DNA of 64,000 nt from Brumimicrobium aurantiacum (GCF_003402975.1 NZ_QURB01000006.1:181213-245212), one strand, 5' to 3'. Shown: positions 18,678-29,336, counted from the stretch's first letter. The notes: generated by a model from the sequence alone, not told the origin. A program made the numbers and translations.

Positions 18678-20633
18678 TTATCGGTCTAAACTTCGCCAAT
18701 GTTTCCTTAAAATCAGGATGTCAGTAAGGATAGAGTAGTCTCTTGCGTAAATTAAATTCAGCTTTGAACGCATTGAGCTATGAATTAGACTGTCTTTTTC
18801 TTCCGCAGGTGTAAGTACCCCTTTTCTAATTTGAGGCAGGTTTTTTCGCTTTGTAGCATCATCATTGGAATAACCAACCCATGATTTACGACCAATTAAA
18901 ACAGACCAACAATTTTGGATGAAGCGACCTTTAAATTTGAAAAACCATATAGTGATTGGAAGGAATAAGAAAAAGAGTAAAGCAACCACAAAGTCAAAAG
19001 TGCGCTTATTTCTCTTGTTTGAGGTTGTGGAAATTTTATCAATCTCCATTAAATATAAATCTCCTGCTGTATCAATTGAATTACTGCCAATCAAATACAT
19101 GCTGTTTGGTTGCGCAATTTTAAATTCAACTTTATTGATTGCTGTGATTGACATCCAATTGATAATGGATTCTGCACTTGTGTTTTTGGCACAAAAAATC
19201 ACTTCATCAATTTCATAAATATCAATGATTTGATCCAGCTGATTGATTACTCCACTGTCATTTTCCGACTTTTCCTCAGACGGTGAAACACTATGAATAT
19301 CACTTACTTTATGGGCTGTGTTTTTAAGTATTTGTTTGACTCTTTCAACTTCATCTGGCTCCCCTACAATGGCGAAATTCTTATTTCTAACTCCACGAAG
19401 GTCAAATTTCTTTCCTAATGCAAAATGCAATAAAACCCTTGAAATGATGTAGTACAACAAAACAAAAAGAGCTCCTAAAAGAATGAACAATCTAGAAAAC
19501 TGTAGATCTTTAGGTAATAGGGCATAGGCAATCAAGATTACTCCCGTTCCTAAAAGTGTTCCAGAAACGAAAGATTTTAATTTGATCGGACTGTCATATG
19601 AACTCGAGTAAACATTTGCGATAAACCATGTTAAGGCATAACCAGGTAAGGCATACTTTAAAACATGAACTGGGAAATTTATACTTTCGAGTGACCATAA
19701 CTTTGTAAGTGCAAAAAGTCCACAGATGATTACTGTTAAGTCAAATACTGGTAGAAATATACGTTTTATAAATCTATTCAGTAAAGCTAAACCTGCCCTG
19801 AAGTAAATGGCCATATTGATGAAGAAAGAGAATGTCTTAGCATTTTTTTGTGAGAAATGCTTCTCAGCAAAAATGACCATGGCACGGTAAAAAACAAAAA
19901 CGTAGTTGATGCTACTTTTCTTAGTACTTTCTCCTTTGTAATGAATAATTTGTGTTTTTGGAAAATAATAGTTTTTGTATCCTCCTTTAATTATTCTATA
20001 GGATAAATCGATGTCTTCCCCATACATGAAAAACGCTTCATCTAAGAGTCCAACTTTATCTAATGCTTCCTTCCTCATCAGCATAAAAGCTCCACTTAAG
20101 ATTTCAACTTCGTTGGTTTCATGTTCGTCTAGGTAACCTAAATGATACTGACCAAATGTTTTGTTTTTTGGAAATAAACTTGAAAACCCAAATATCTTAT
20201 AGAAGGCCACCGAAGGAGTTGGTAAACCACGCTTACTTTCTGGAAGAAACTGACCTTTTCCATCAATCATACGGACTCCTAAACCGCCTCCATCAGGATG
20301 CTGGTCCATAAAATCAACGCACTTTTGAAAAGTGTCTTCTTCAACAACCGTATCGGGATTCAATAAAACAATGTAATCTCCTTTAGCGATTCTCATAGCC
20401 TGGTTATTGGCTTTAGAAAATCCAACATTGTCTTTGTTGGCAATTAATTGAGCTTGAGGGAATTTCTCACGCACCATGTCTACAGAACTGTCAATGGAAT
20501 TATTATCTACCACAAATACTTCCCCTTCTACATTTTTTAATGCATCATAAACAGAGTTTAAACATTGCTCTAAAAAGTACTCAACATTATAATTGACAAT
20601 GACTACTGATATGCGGATATTGTTGTGTTCCAA
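18678..20633 (-). CDS. Family 2 glycosyltransferase fused to a polyprenyl-phosphotransferase-like membrane region
   Basis: A 651-residue protein. The N-terminal GT2 domain (about 7-240) has VVIVNYNVEYFLEQCLNS, LLNPDTVVE and GEDIDLSYRII, as in rhamnosyltransferase-like enzymes. About five membrane helices follow (270-420). Then comes a Rossmann-like segment (KNFAIVGEPDEVERVKQI, about 430-530) and a helix with RTFDFVVALLFFLFLP, as at the entry of polyprenyl-phosphate sugar phosphotransferases. The catalytic RxGxxGxxFxxxKFRxM block of those enzymes is absent, so this part may be structural. The start is TTG at 20633; no ATG lies in frame nearby. It probably builds a surface polysaccharide. Confidence 0.8.
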   Translation of the reverse strand: MEHNNIRISVVIVNYNVEYFLEQCLNSVYDALKNVEGEVFVVDNNSIDSSVDMVREKFPQAQLIANKDNVGFSKANNQAMRIAKGDYIVLLNPDTVVEEDTFQKCVDFMDQHPDGGGLGVRMIDGKGQFLPESKRGLPTPSVAFYKIFGFSSLFPKNKTFGQYHLGYLDEHETNEVEILSGAFMLMRKEALDKVGLLDEAFFMYGEDIDLSYRIIKGGYKNYYFPKTQIIHYKGESTKKSSINYVFVFYRAMVIFAEKHFSQKNAKTFSFFINMAIYFRAGLALLNRFIKRIFLPVFDLTVIICGLFALTKLWSLESINFPVHVLKYALPGYALTWFIANVYSSSYDSPIKLKSFVSGTLLGTGVILIAYALLPKDLQFSRLFILLGALFVLLYYIISRVLLHFALGKKFDLRGVRNKNFAIVGEPDEVERVKQILKNTAHKVSDIHSVSPSEEKSENDSGVINQLDQIIDIYEIDEVIFCAKNTSAESIINWMSITAINKVEFKIAQPNSMYLIGSNSIDTAGDLYLMEIDKISTTSNKRNKRTFDFVVALLFFLFLPITIWFFKFKGRFIQNCWSVLIGRKSWVGYSNDDATKRKNLPQIRKGVLTPAEEKDSLIHSSMRSKLNLIYARDYSILTDILILRKHWRSLDR

Positions 20634-20660
20634 AGTATAATTACGTAAAAAGTTTCTTAA

Positions 20661-21038
20661 TTAACGTATCGCAATACAAGATATTTCAACAGGTACATCC
20701 ATTGGAAGTTTTGACACTTCAACTGTTTCTCTAGCAGGAGCTTCAGTAGTGAAATAAGTTGCATAAACATCATTTACTTCACTAAAATCATCAAGTGATT
20801 TTAAGAAAATTGAACATTTAACAACGTCGGTCATTTCAAAACCTGCTGTTTCCACTAAGGCCTTAATGTTTTCCAGAACTTGTTTTGTGGCCTGCTGAAT
20901 ATTATCAATTCGCAATTCCCCTGATTTTGGATCCAACGGAATTTGGCCACTAACATAAAGCGTATCGTTTTTTAAAATCGCTTGACTATATGGTCCAATC
21001 GGTGCTGGAGCGTTAGGAATTGTAATTACTTTCTTCAT
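20661..21038 (-). CDS. ridA: RidA family enamine/imine deaminase
   Basis: A 125-residue protein of normal RidA length. RidA hydrolyses reactive 2-aminoacrylate and related imines made by PLP enzymes. Signatures include PIGPYSQAI, LYVSGQIPLDPKSGEL and PARETVEVSKLPMDVPVEI, where the catalytic arginine lies in PARETV. It precedes the glycosyltransferase gene by 27 bases on the same strand and is divergent from the DEAD-box helicase. Confidence 0.93.
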   Translation of the reverse strand: MKKVITIPNAPAPIGPYSQAILKNDTLYVSGQIPLDPKSGELRIDNIQQATKQVLENIKALVETAGFEMTDVVKCSIFLKSLDDFSEVNDVYATYFTTEAPARETVEVSKLPMDVPVEISCIAIR

Positions 21039-21212
21039 TCTTTTTTACTTTCCACAAGTTTAATGATTTTGATTTAATATTTAGACTTGAAATAGAATAT
21101 TCCTTTCGAAGTGCTTATTCTTTTTTGTTTAATATAGTTAAAGTTCCCTTTAAGCATTATCAAATCAATCTGGAACTTGAATTTTTAATGTATTTAAACC
21201 AATTTTAAACCG

Positions 21213-21220
21213 TAAATTTG
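21213..21220 (+). promoter_or_regulatory. Promoter -7 element directly before the helicase start
   Basis: TAAATTTG matches TAnnTTTG and ends only four bases before the ATG at 21225. If used as a standard -7 box, transcription would begin at or within a few bases of the start codon, giving an almost leaderless mRNA. Confidence 0.5.
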
Positions 21221-21224
21221 TGCT

Positions 21225-22451
21225 ATGAAGTTTGATGATTATAAAATTGCAAAAGTTATAAAGAAGGAAATCCAAAATTTAGGTTGGAAACGTCCTACCG
21301 ATATACAGTTTAAGGCTATTCAGCCAATTTTAAATGGAGAAGATGTGCTTGCAATTGCACAAACAGGTACTGGAAAAACAGCAAGTTTTGTGATTCCAAT
21401 TTTAAATGCGATTCATAATCAGTTGGAGAAAAATCCATCACACTATGTTCGTGCATTAGTGATGGTGCCGACTAGAGAATTGGCCGAGCAAGTTGAAAAA
21501 GTATTTGCTCAGGTAGGTAAAGGAGTTGATGTTCGCTCACGTTCATTGATGGGAGGAGTTTCTCAAGATGATCAAATAACAGATTTAGACAATGGTGTGG
21601 ATGTTGTGATCTCTACTCCTGGTAGAATGTTTGACTTAATTTCTCAAGGAGTATTGAAAGTTGACCGTTTACAAACTTTAGTTTTAGATGAGGCCGACCA
21701 CATGTTGGATTTAGGTTTTATCAAGGATATTGAAGATTTGATGCGTCATATTCCTCAAAAACGACAAACTTTATTTTTCTCAGCAACAATAGATAAGAAG
21801 ATTAAGAAAATTGCTTACAATTTGGTGAGAAATGCCATTCGTATTCAAATTTCTCCAAAAGATCCAGTGGCAAAAAATATTGAACACGCAGTGACATTCG
21901 TTGAAATGGATGACAAACGCTTCTTTTTGGAGAATATCATTAAAGAAAATAAGGACCTTAAAATTATGGTTTTTGTTCGTACGAAGGTTAGGGCAGAGCG
22001 TGTGGTGAAAGCAATGGAACGTGTAAATATCGAAGCCATCACTATTCATGGGGATGTGGAGCAAAAAGACCGTTTCAAAGTCTTGGAAAAGTTTAAAAAT
22101 AATGAAGTTTCAATTCTAGTTGCTACTGATGTTGCAGCGAGAGGAATTGATATTCCTGGAATTGGAGCTGTTATTAATTATGATCTTCCAGAAGAACCAG
22201 AAAACTATACGCACCGTGTTGGTCGTACTGGTCGTGGAAAAGAAAAAGGTGTGGCTATCTCTTTTTGTAGTGAAAGTGAAAAAATCTTGTTGAAGGCAAT
22301 TGAAGCCTACAATGGAACTGAAATAGCTGTTTTTGATCTTTCAAAGCAAGATTATAGCGCTATTATTGATGATTCTGAAGATGGAACAGACAATTGGAGA
22401 AAACTCATTGAGGAAGAAAATAAAAGAGCTGGTACAGGTAATGAATGGTAA
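21225..22451 (+). CDS. DEAD-box ATP-dependent RNA helicase
   Basis: A 408-residue RhlE-like helicase core with all motifs: Q-motif region GWKRPTDIQ, motif I AQTGTGKTASF, Ia PTRELAEQ, Ib TPGR, II DEAD, III SAT, V ATDVAARGIDIPG, VI HRVGRTGR. The C-terminus is a short acidic stretch with no basic tail. It unwinds RNA duplexes in ribosome assembly or mRNA decay; which is unknown. The promoter box sits almost on the start codon. It is convergent with the Mrp operon across a long inverted repeat. Confidence 0.93.
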   Translation: MKFDDYKIAKVIKKEIQNLGWKRPTDIQFKAIQPILNGEDVLAIAQTGTGKTASFVIPILNAIHNQLEKNPSHYVRALVMVPTRELAEQVEKVFAQVGKGVDVRSRSLMGGVSQDDQITDLDNGVDVVISTPGRMFDLISQGVLKVDRLQTLVLDEADHMLDLGFIKDIEDLMRHIPQKRQTLFFSATIDKKIKKIAYNLVRNAIRIQISPKDPVAKNIEHAVTFVEMDDKRFFLENIIKENKDLKIMVFVRTKVRAERVVKAMERVNIEAITIHGDVEQKDRFKVLEKFKNNEVSILVATDVAARGIDIPGIGAVINYDLPEEPENYTHRVGRTGRGKEKGVAISFCSESEKILLKAIEAYNGTEIAVFDLSKQDYSAIIDDSEDGTDNWRKLIEEENKRAGTGNEW

Positions 22452-22478
22452 ATTTTGAATTGAAAATGCAAAAAGAAT

Positions 22479-22554
22479 AATTTTGATTGAAGAAAGATGA
22501 ATTGTTCAGTTTGAAAACTGTACCTCACAATTTTTTTGTTCTTCAATCAAAATT
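22479..22554. terminator. Long hairpin between convergent helicase and Mrp operon
   Basis: A perfect 16-bp inverted repeat (AATTTTGATTGAAGAA at 22479-22494, mirrored at 22539-22554) encloses further pairings AATTGT/ACAATT and the inner hairpin CAGTTTGAAAACTG. It lies 27 bases after the helicase stop and 6 bases after the mnhG stop, so it is placed to end both transcripts. Confidence 0.7.
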
Positions 22555-22560
22555 AGTGAT

Positions 22561-22977
22561 TCATGACTCATTATTTAAATTCTCATTACTTTCCTTTTTC
22601 TCTTCCTCTTTCTCTTCCTCTTCAAAACCACTCATTAAATCATGCGTTTTGGTGTTGTACATTCCTTTTAAATCGTCGATATGGGTTTTGTCCCACATTT
22701 TCACGCCAACGAAATAAGAGGCTCTTCCAATGACATGAGCACTAATAGGTGCTGTTAAAAGTAAGAACACAATAATTGCGATTACTCTTGTGGTTATTGA
22801 AGTTTCAGTGTAATAGAAAGCTAATCCCATAAGAATTAATCCAACACCAAGCGTGGCCGCTTTTGTGGTAACCGACATGCGTAGGAAAAGGTCTGGCATT
22901 CTCAATAATCCGATGGATGCTAAAAGAATAAACAAAGTTCCAAGGGAGATAATTATCATTATTAAAATATCATTCAT
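22561..22977 (-). CDS. mnhG: Na+/H+ antiporter subunit G (MrpG/MnhG)
   Basis: About 138 residues from the ATG at 22975-22977. A longer frame starts 12 codons upstream, but this ATG overlaps the mnhF stop by 8 bases and gives the usual MrpG N-terminus. Three membrane helices are visible, with the family motif SIGLLRMPDLFLRMSVTTKAAT. A Glu/Lys-rich tail follows. MrpG is the last subunit of the seven-gene antiporter that exchanges sodium for protons. Confidence 0.9.
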   Translation of the reverse strand: MNDILIMIIISLGTLFILLASIGLLRMPDLFLRMSVTTKAATLGVGLILMGLAFYYTETSITTRVIAIIVFLLLTAPISAHVIGRASYFVGVKMWDKTHIDDLKGMYNTKTHDLMSGFEEEEKEEEKKESNENLNNES

Positions 22978-23245
22978 TTCTTTTTCGTTTTTCGAGGTAA
23001 TATGAAAATGCAACAGTACTTAAAAATGCGATAAGTGCAAATATCATGGCGATGTCCAAAAAGGATGGACGATGTGAGATAATACTGTAAACGGCTATGA
23101 TGGCAATTCCAATGGTGATTAATAAATCCAAGGCTACAACCCTATCTGATAGGGAAGGTCCCATTAAGAAACGAATAAACACCAAAAGTGAAGACGTACT
23201 TAAAATGGGCATTATAATGTAAGCTAAAAAATCGTCTATGTTCAT
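22970..23245 (-). CDS. mnhF: Na+/H+ antiporter subunit F (MrpF/MnhF)
   Basis: A 91-residue protein with three membrane helices and the MrpF signature GPSLSDRVVALDLL. It overlaps mnhE by four bases (ATGA type) and mnhG by eight, so the subunits are translated in a coupled way. Confidence 0.92.
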   Translation of the reverse strand: MNIDDFLAYIIMPILSTSSLLVFIRFLMGPSLSDRVVALDLLITIGIAIIAVYSIISHRPSFLDIAMIFALIAFLSTVAFSYYLEKRKRNE

Positions 23246-23718
23246 CGTACAATATCTAAAATTCGTTTTTCAAATCCATTCTTGATGCTGTTAATAAATT
23301 TGTCTTTATCGTGAACATACATCGCATGGATATACAATACTTTTCTATCATTTGAAACATCTAAACTCAATGTTCCTGGCGTTAAGGTGATAATATTTGC
23401 CAATAATGTTATTTCTAAATCTGTTTTGGCTTCTAAAGGGTATTTGATGATTCCTGGTTCCATATAGAATTTTGGAGTCACCACATCAGCTGCAACTTGT
23501 AGATTTGCTTTGATTAATTCATATAAAAAGTAGAACATAAAACTGATAATCCTTGGAATAATAACAAAGTATTTCCCTGTTTTTTCCCTCGGACTGATGA
23601 TCCACAGTACTAAGAAACTTAATACAATACCAAAAGCAAAGTTTCCGGCATTCACTGTTCCAGTCAAGAAAACCCAAACAATGGCCAATAATATGTTTAG
23701 TAAAAACTGTACTCTCAT
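23242..23718 (-). CDS. mnhE: Na+/H+ antiporter subunit E (MrpE/MnhE)
   Basis: A 158-residue protein with N-terminal membrane helices and the MrpE motif ANIITLTPGTLSLDV near residues 108-122. A soluble C-terminal domain follows (LYIHAMYVHD). It overlaps mnhD and mnhF by four bases each. Confidence 0.92.
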   Translation of the reverse strand: MRVQFLLNILLAIVWVFLTGTVNAGNFAFGIVLSFLVLWIISPREKTGKYFVIIPRIISFMFYFLYELIKANLQVAADVVTPKFYMEPGIIKYPLEAKTDLEITLLANIITLTPGTLSLDVSNDRKVLYIHAMYVHDKDKFINSIKNGFEKRILDIVR

Positions 23719-25241
23719 AGTTTTGTTTTTTCATTGATATTAAATACTGCATTGTAGTAATGCTCAGTATTCATTAATTCTTCGCCAATCCTTGTGGCAA
23801 TTAATTGGAAGTGCTCTGCAAAAAAGCTGTAATATAAGGTTACGCCTACCAATAGTACTACAGGAACAACATAAGCTGCTTTTTCAGCAAAATTAAAATC
23901 CTTGAAATATTTAAATGAAGACTTGGTTTCAATCGATTCCGGATTCTGTGAAAAAACGTTATTCCAAACTTTAGCAATGATGATTAATGTAATTAAGCTG
24001 GCAAAGATAAACATGACCAACATCGCAATTTCATTGGCGGTGTAACTCGCACTAAATAATGAAATTTTAGGCCAGAATCCTGACAATGGTGGAATTCCAA
24101 CTAAGGCAAAGAGGGGAATCGCAAATAGGAATGAAAGCTTAGGGTAATTATCCATCAAACCACCCATTTTTTCCATTTTGGTGTTTCCGAAAATACGAAA
24201 CATAATTCCGCCCATCATATACAAGGTAGCCTTAACAATGATGTCGTGGAACATATACATTACGGCACCAACGATTGCAACTTGCGTAAATATACTCAAA
24301 CCTCCAACCATGAATCCGATGTGACAAATGATTAAATAGGAGAATACACGCAAAATATTCTTTTGAACCAGGGCACCGATTCCCCCAAAAAACATTGTTA
24401 ATCCTGCAATGATCATCAAGATAATTTGGTTGGTTTCACCCAATGGAAAAATCAAGGTAAAGACGCGCAACATGGCGTAAATTCCAACTTTTGTAAGTAA
24501 TCCAGCGAATAAAGCAGATACAGCAGCTGGCGGAGTATGATAAGAGGCGGGAAGCCAAAAATACAATGGAAATACTCCTGACTTTACACCAAATCCAATA
24601 AAGAAAATTAAGGAAATGGTCTGCATCAGTCCTTTATTTTCAATTTCCGGAATTATACGCGACAATTCAGCCATATTCAGTGAACCTGTAGCTCCGTAAA
24701 CCATCGCAATTCCTGTAAGGAAAATGATTGATGATATCATGTTTAAGGTGAAGTATTTTACAGCTCCTTCAATCTGAATTTTCCTTCCACCAATCGTCAA
24801 CAGTACAAATGATGAGATAATGATTACCTCAAACCAAACGTATAAATTGAATAAATCTCCTGTCAAGAAAGCGCCGCTCAATCCCATAATCAAGAAGTGG
24901 AAAATGGCGTAATAACCAAATTTTATTCTTGATGAAACCATATTTTCTGTAGAGTATATAGAAAGCGCAAATGACACGATATTGGTCAGTACAATTAATG
25001 TTACAGCAAGTGTGTCCGCTACCATGCTGATACCAAAGGGAGCTTCCCAGTTTCCTAGTTGGATACTTAGTATTCCGTTTTCCCAAACGCGGTGAAATAA
25101 CATACCAGCAATTACAATACCTACGGTACTTCCCAAAATACTGATGTAACGCTGAATTTTAGGTTTTTTCCAAAAGAACAACAACAACACTGCTGTAATC
25201 AAGTGGACAATGATCGGATATATTGTTAAATGTTCATTCAT
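23715..25241 (-). CDS. mnhD: Na+/H+ antiporter subunit D (MrpD/MnhD)
   Basis: A 508-residue complex-I NuoN/M-like antiporter subunit with about 14 membrane helices. The conserved glutamate is in [13 protein letters not shown] and the conserved lysine in [16 protein letters not shown], the residues expected for proton transfer. [19 protein letters not shown] is the family signature. It overlaps both neighbours by four bases. Confidence 0.94.
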   Translation of the reverse strand: MNEHLTIYPIIVHLITAVLLLFFWKKPKIQRYISILGSTVGIVIAGMLFHRVWENGILSIQLGNWEAPFGISMVADTLAVTLIVLTNIVSFALSIYSTENMVSSRIKFGYYAIFHFLIMGLSGAFLTGDLFNLYVWFEVIIISSFVLLTIGGRKIQIEGAVKYFTLNMISSIIFLTGIAMVYGATGSLNMAELSRIIPEIENKGLMQTISLIFFIGFGVKSGVFPLYFWLPASYHTPPAAVSALFAGLLTKVGIYAMLRVFTLIFPLGETNQIILMIIAGLTMFFGGIGALVQKNILRVFSYLIICHIGFMVGGLSIFTQVAIVGAVMYMFHDIIVKATLYMMGGIMFRIFGNTKMEKMGGLMDNYPKLSFLFAIPLFALVGIPPLSGFWPKISLFSASYTANEIAMLVMFIFASLITLIIIAKVWNNVFSQNPESIETKSSFKYFKDFNFAEKAAYVVPVVLLVGVTLYYSFFAEHFQLIATRIGEELMNTEHYYNAVFNINEKTKL

Positions 25242-25591
25242 TTGATGTCGTCTGTTTTATTCATTGTATCAATATCATCTGTTTTTAGTACTTTATAGGC
25301 ACGTTTAATCAGTACAATAGCAAATGATTGCAGTCCAAAACTAATTACAATCGCTGTCAAAATTAAAGCTTGTGGAACGGGATCAGCAAATACACCTTCC
25401 AACATTTTTCCATCGGCAGGAATTAGAGGTGGATTACCTTTAACCAATCCTCCCATGAGGAAAATGAGGAGGTTAACTCCATTTCCTAAAATCACAATTC
25501 CGATGATTAACTTTACTAAACTACGTCGAAGAATCAGATAAATTCCTGCCGCATATAGTATTCCTGTCATAATAGCTAATAGTATTTCCAT
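25238..25591 (-). CDS. mnhC: Na+/H+ antiporter subunit C (MrpC/MnhC)
   Basis: A 117-residue NuoK-like protein with three membrane helices. Family pattern: [29 protein letters not shown], and [17 protein letters not shown]. It is coupled to mnhD by a four-base overlap and lies four bases after mnhB. Confidence 0.94.
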   Translation of the reverse strand: MEILLAIMTGILYAAGIYLILRRSLVKLIIGIVILGNGVNLLIFLMGGLVKGNPPLIPADGKMLEGVFADPVPQALILTAIVISFGLQSFAIVLIKRAYKVLKTDDIDTMNKTDDIK

Positions 25592-25595
25592 ATAA

Positions 25596-26009
25596 TTATA
25601 CGCTTTCTGAAATGGTGAATATGATGGTTAAACAAACGCCAATAACAACTAAGTAAACTCCAGTGTCGAAAAATAAGGCACTCCCTATTTTACCTAGAAT
25701 TGCGATGTCTTTCTCATACCATAATCCTGTCATGGCTGGATCTCCAGTGAATATTACGGGAGCTAATGCACTTAAAATGGCGATGGCTAACCCTACAGGA
25801 ATTAAAAATCCAGGGTGAATTCGAATTAATTTTCTTGTTTGGTCTAGTCCATTCGCAAAAGCATGAAGGATAAATGCAATCGCGGCAATTAAACCTCCAA
25901 TAAATCCTCCTCCAGGAAGATAGTGGCCACGTAGCAACACAAATACTGAAAACAGGATCAGTAAAGGTAAAAGTGTTGTCGAAACGGTTTTTAAGATTAA
26001 ACTTTTCAT
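25596..26009 (-). CDS. mnhB: Na+/H+ antiporter subunit B (MrpB/MnhB)
   Basis: A 137-residue protein with four membrane helices and the MrpB signatures [19 protein letters not shown] and [13 protein letters not shown]. It begins one base after the mnhA stop. Confidence 0.94.
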   Translation of the reverse strand: MKSLILKTVSTTLLPLLILFSVFVLLRGHYLPGGGFIGGLIAAIAFILHAFANGLDQTRKLIRIHPGFLIPVGLAIAILSALAPVIFTGDPAMTGLWYEKDIAILGKIGSALFFDTGVYLVVIGVCLTIIFTISESV

Positions 26010-26010
26010 A

Positions 26011-28320
26011 TTATTTCTCGTGTTTCTTTAAATATAATTTCAATAATGCAAATACTCCGATGGCAGCAATGGAAAGTACCACAATTTCAATCATGGTGTC
26101 AAATCCTCTAAAGTCAACCAAGATGACATTCACAACATTTTTCCCTTTGGCCAATTTGTAAGCATATTCTGCGTAGAATTCAGATGTTGCTTTCACTGGA
26201 TTTTCATTCATGATTTCAATAATCGTAAAAGCCAAGAATGTTCCAAATGAAGTGGCAATGATTCCATCTCTGATGCGATTCGTTCTATTGGATAATTTTA
26301 AATATTTCGGTAATCGGTAAAGGACCAGAACAAATAGAATCACGGTTAAGGTATCAATTGAAAATTGAGTCATGGCTAAATCTGGTGCACCATAAAAAAC
26401 AAAGATAAAACACATCGTATACCCTAAAACTCCCATTCCTGCAATGGCAGAAAGTCTAGATTTTGTAAATACAGTAAATAATACGGAAACAAGCATCATT
26501 GCCAATACTACTATTTCATTCCAATTCAATGCTTTGATTTCTTTTAGGGATAAGAAAATCCTTGGATTGATAAAGATGTGAATACCAAAAACCAAAGTCA
26601 ATAAAACCAAGATGATCATGACGTATCTTCTCAAATATCCATTTTGGAAGAATCTTGTCAAGAAATATGAAATGCGCTCAAATTGATTGGCGAAAACAAG
26701 GGCCAATCGCTTAGGAGAGAATGCATTAAATTTAATCATAGAACTTTCCTTTTTGTAACTTGGTTTCCATAGGAAATAAACGGCAAGTCCAGCAATTATG
26801 GTAATTGAACTCAATAAGATAATAAGATTGAAACCATGCCAGATGGCCAAGTGTGGACTTTCTTCTCCTGTGAGGTCTGGAGTAATATTGTGTGTAAATA
26901 AGCTTTCTATCATTCCTGGGAAGATTCCGAACAATAAACTTAATGTGGCGAGCAACATCGGCATTAACCATAATAAAAAATGAGGCTTTTTAACACGTCC
27001 CAGCTCCTCAGGTTGTTTTCCTGTAAATGGTTTTACTCCAACTACAAGACCCGCAAAAACCATTAGAATATTGGTCAAAACTGCAATCGTTGTTAAGAAA
27101 ACAGGATTCATTCCGCCGTGCAGTGTAGCTTCATATATTAAGTCTTTTCCTATAAATCCAATGGTAGGGGGAAAGCCACCACTTGAAAATGCAGCGATAA
27201 ATCCTGCAATGGAGAGAGGAAGTAATACTTTTCTTAGACCACCTAATTTTGTAATGTCTCTGGTGCCTGCTTGATGGTCAATGGTTCCGGTAACCAAGAA
27301 TAGACAGGCTTTGTATAAGGCATGAACAACAATAAATACAATCGCTGCTGTAATTGAAGCTGTTGTGCCAATACCAATTAAAAACACCATTATTCCAAGT
27401 GCTCCTATAGTAGAATAGGCTAAAATCCCTTTTAAATCAGTTTTAAACAGCGTTTGAAAAGCGGCATATAGCATTGTAATTCCACCGACTATTAGTAATA
27501 CTGTGAAGAAATAACTGTTGTTTTGAAAATGTGGAGTGAATCGAAGTAATAAGTAAATCCCTGCTTTTACCATAGTTGCAGAGTGCAAATATGTCGATAC
27601 TGGTGTTGGTGCTTTCATTGCTCCAGGTAACCAGAAATGGAAAGGAAATTGTGCTGATTTTGTAAATGCTGCAAGGAAAATAAAGACCATTAACAATGCT
27701 GAAACTTCATGATTTTCAAATACTTCAGATGATTGTAACATCTCTGAAATAGAAAGCGTACCCGTGATTTGTCCTGCCAAAACAGCAAATGCCAACAAAG
27801 CTAATCCTCCAAGTCCTGTGATACTCAAGGCAATTATGGCCGACTTCCTAGATTCAGCTTGGGTGTTGTTGAAACTGATTAAATAAAAAGAACTTATACT
27901 GGTTAACTCCCAAAAGATGAATAGGGTAATGATGTTGTTTGAAGTCACCAAACCGATCATCGCGCCCATAAATATGGTAAGGAAAGTATAAAAACGTAAT
28001 ATTTTCGGGTGACCTTTGAGGTATTGAGTGGTATATAAGAAAACAATACTTCCCACTCCAGTAATCAACAGAGTAAAGAGTATGGCTAAATTATCGAGTC
28101 TGAAATCGAGATTTATGCCCAGGGAGGGAACCCATTTTGTAAAAAATGTAAATACTTCACCATTGATGATCGGACTTACAAAAGATGAAAAGTAAAGGAA
28201 TAATGAAATCGGTAAAAGTGAAGCCACCCAAGTCATTCTCTGAAACTTTTGCTGACCCAATCCAAATAAGATTAGTGCAAATAAGAATGAAGAAAGTATC
28301 ACAAATAAAAAAATAGTCAT
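26011..28320 (-). CDS. mnhA: Na+/H+ antiporter subunit A (MrpA/MnhA)
   Basis: A 769-residue NuoL-like antiporter subunit with about 20 membrane helices, close to the usual MrpA length. Conserved residues: the glutamate in [15 protein letters not shown], the lysine in [19 protein letters not shown], and [14 protein letters not shown]. The C-terminal part ([29 protein letters not shown]) is the MbhD/E-like extension of MrpA. First gene of the complete A-G operon, which exports sodium against protons for salt and pH homeostasis, a common trait in marine or brackish Bacteroidota. Confidence 0.95.
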   Translation of the reverse strand: MTIFLFVILSSFLFALILFGLGQQKFQRMTWVASLLPISLFLYFSSFVSPIINGEVFTFFTKWVPSLGINLDFRLDNLAILFTLLITGVGSIVFLYTTQYLKGHPKILRFYTFLTIFMGAMIGLVTSNNIITLFIFWELTSISSFYLISFNNTQAESRKSAIIALSITGLGGLALLAFAVLAGQITGTLSISEMLQSSEVFENHEVSALLMVFIFLAAFTKSAQFPFHFWLPGAMKAPTPVSTYLHSATMVKAGIYLLLRFTPHFQNNSYFFTVLLIVGGITMLYAAFQTLFKTDLKGILAYSTIGALGIMVFLIGIGTTASITAAIVFIVVHALYKACLFLVTGTIDHQAGTRDITKLGGLRKVLLPLSIAGFIAAFSSGGFPPTIGFIGKDLIYEATLHGGMNPVFLTTIAVLTNILMVFAGLVVGVKPFTGKQPEELGRVKKPHFLLWLMPMLLATLSLLFGIFPGMIESLFTHNITPDLTGEESPHLAIWHGFNLIILLSSITIIAGLAVYFLWKPSYKKESSMIKFNAFSPKRLALVFANQFERISYFLTRFFQNGYLRRYVMIILVLLTLVFGIHIFINPRIFLSLKEIKALNWNEIVVLAMMLVSVLFTVFTKSRLSAIAGMGVLGYTMCFIFVFYGAPDLAMTQFSIDTLTVILFVLVLYRLPKYLKLSNRTNRIRDGIIATSFGTFLAFTIIEIMNENPVKATSEFYAEYAYKLAKGKNVVNVILVDFRGFDTMIEIVVLSIAAIGVFALLKLYLKKHEK

Positions 28321-28569
28321 AATTTAAAATAGATCACTTAATATAAAACTGAAAGTTAAGTTGATTGAGCATAAAAACACTCCAATAAAACTATTACCTT
28401 CTCTTCGCCGGGTAATATACGAATAACCGCGGTTTTTGTTTAATTAAATTGTGACTTTCCGTATGAATTTTATATAAAATTAAGTAAATTTAATTCGAGT
28501 AGGTGTTTTTTAATTTTACCATATAATAAGGTATAAATTGACTTTTGAATGAAGAGCTGTTTATTCAAA
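28321..28569. other. Upstream region of the Mrp operon
   Basis: About 250 AT-rich bases that should hold the Mrp operon promoter on the minus strand. I see no clear TAnnTTTG box with a good -33 element and no recognisable riboswitch. Confidence 0.4.
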
Positions 28570-28604
28570 AAAATAAGTCCAAACCAATGGTCTGAACTTA
28601 TTTT
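28570..28604. terminator. Hairpin after the AhpD-like gene remnant
   Basis: 16-base arms (28570-28585 and 28589-28604) pair with two mismatches around a 3-base loop. The A-rich left flank gives a T run on the minus strand, suiting a terminator of the decayed gene at 28624. Confidence 0.55.
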
Positions 28605-28623
28605 GAAAGTACTTAATTTTTAA

Positions 28624-28863
28624 TTACACTTTTTCAACGTTCCAAGCGAAATTTTCGCATGGTTCATCGACAGGAGTATTGGCAATGTGACTGGTATATT
28701 TACTGATTACTTTTTGAGATAATCCTAAAATCACGTTTAATACTTGTTGTTCTCCATATCCTACAGCCTAAAATTTGTTTAAATCTTCTTGAGTAACATT
28801 TCCACGGTTACGCACCATTTTTAAGTTGAATTCATGTAAAACTTGAAGTTTTTTTGCTGGCAT
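28624..28863 (-). pseudogene. Truncated carboxymuconolactone decarboxylase/AhpD-like gene
   Basis: On the minus strand the frame reads MPAKKLQVLHEFNL..., then an in-frame TAG at 28768-28770 (codon 32), then AVGYGEQQVLNVILGLSQKV and HIANTPVDEP up to a normal stop. This is the C-terminal half of an AhpD-like protein of the carboxymuconolactone decarboxylase family. The N-terminal half is missing; upstream codons soon meet a stop. Truncation plus internal stop mark it as decayed. Confidence 0.75.
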
Positions 28864-29000
28864 TTTAGGTAACAATGTATGTAACTATGAAAATGTGAAA
28901 ATTATTTAAATATGAATTATAATCCCTCTGAATGATTTATAAACCTTATTTTACGTGTAGAACGAATTTTATTACAAACAATTATTAAATAAACAACAAC

Positions 29001-29234
29001 ATGAATAATTCAGAAAAAGACCAAATTCCAAAAGACCAAGAAGAAGCAGAAAAGTATTATGGAGATAAAAGTAATACACAACGCAAGGAGGAAAATCTTG
29101 ATGAGGTAAAGAAAAATCAAGGAGAGTCAAAAGATAAAACTGCTGCTGGAGAACGTAAAAGAAGTAATGTTTTGACGCACCCTAAAGATGAAAAGGATGA
29201 ATCTTTTGATATAGACCATAACGAGAAGAAATAA
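29001..29234 (+). CDS. Small highly charged hypothetical protein
   Basis: A 77-residue hydrophilic protein, mostly Lys, Glu, Asp, Asn and Gln, without hydrophobic core or membrane segment, likely disordered. I do not recognise a family. Its composition is like small general-stress proteins, but no motif supports that. It stands alone, 102 bases before a same-strand gene. Confidence 0.5.
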   Translation: MNNSEKDQIPKDQEEAEKYYGDKSNTQRKEENLDEVKKNQGESKDKTAAGERKRSNVLTHPKDEKDESFDIDHNEKK

Positions 29235-29336
29235 ATAGAGTTTTATATTCGTCGTTTCGTGTATTGATATAAGCTGTGGAACAAATTGGTTGAAAATAAT
29301 GATAAATTTGTTTTCTTCACAATTTAAAGTCAATTC

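Noticed and set aside
28321..28569. Riboswitch upstream of the Mrp operon
   Set aside because: I could not trace a conserved ion-sensing RNA core; only ordinary AT-rich sequence with minor hairpins is visible.
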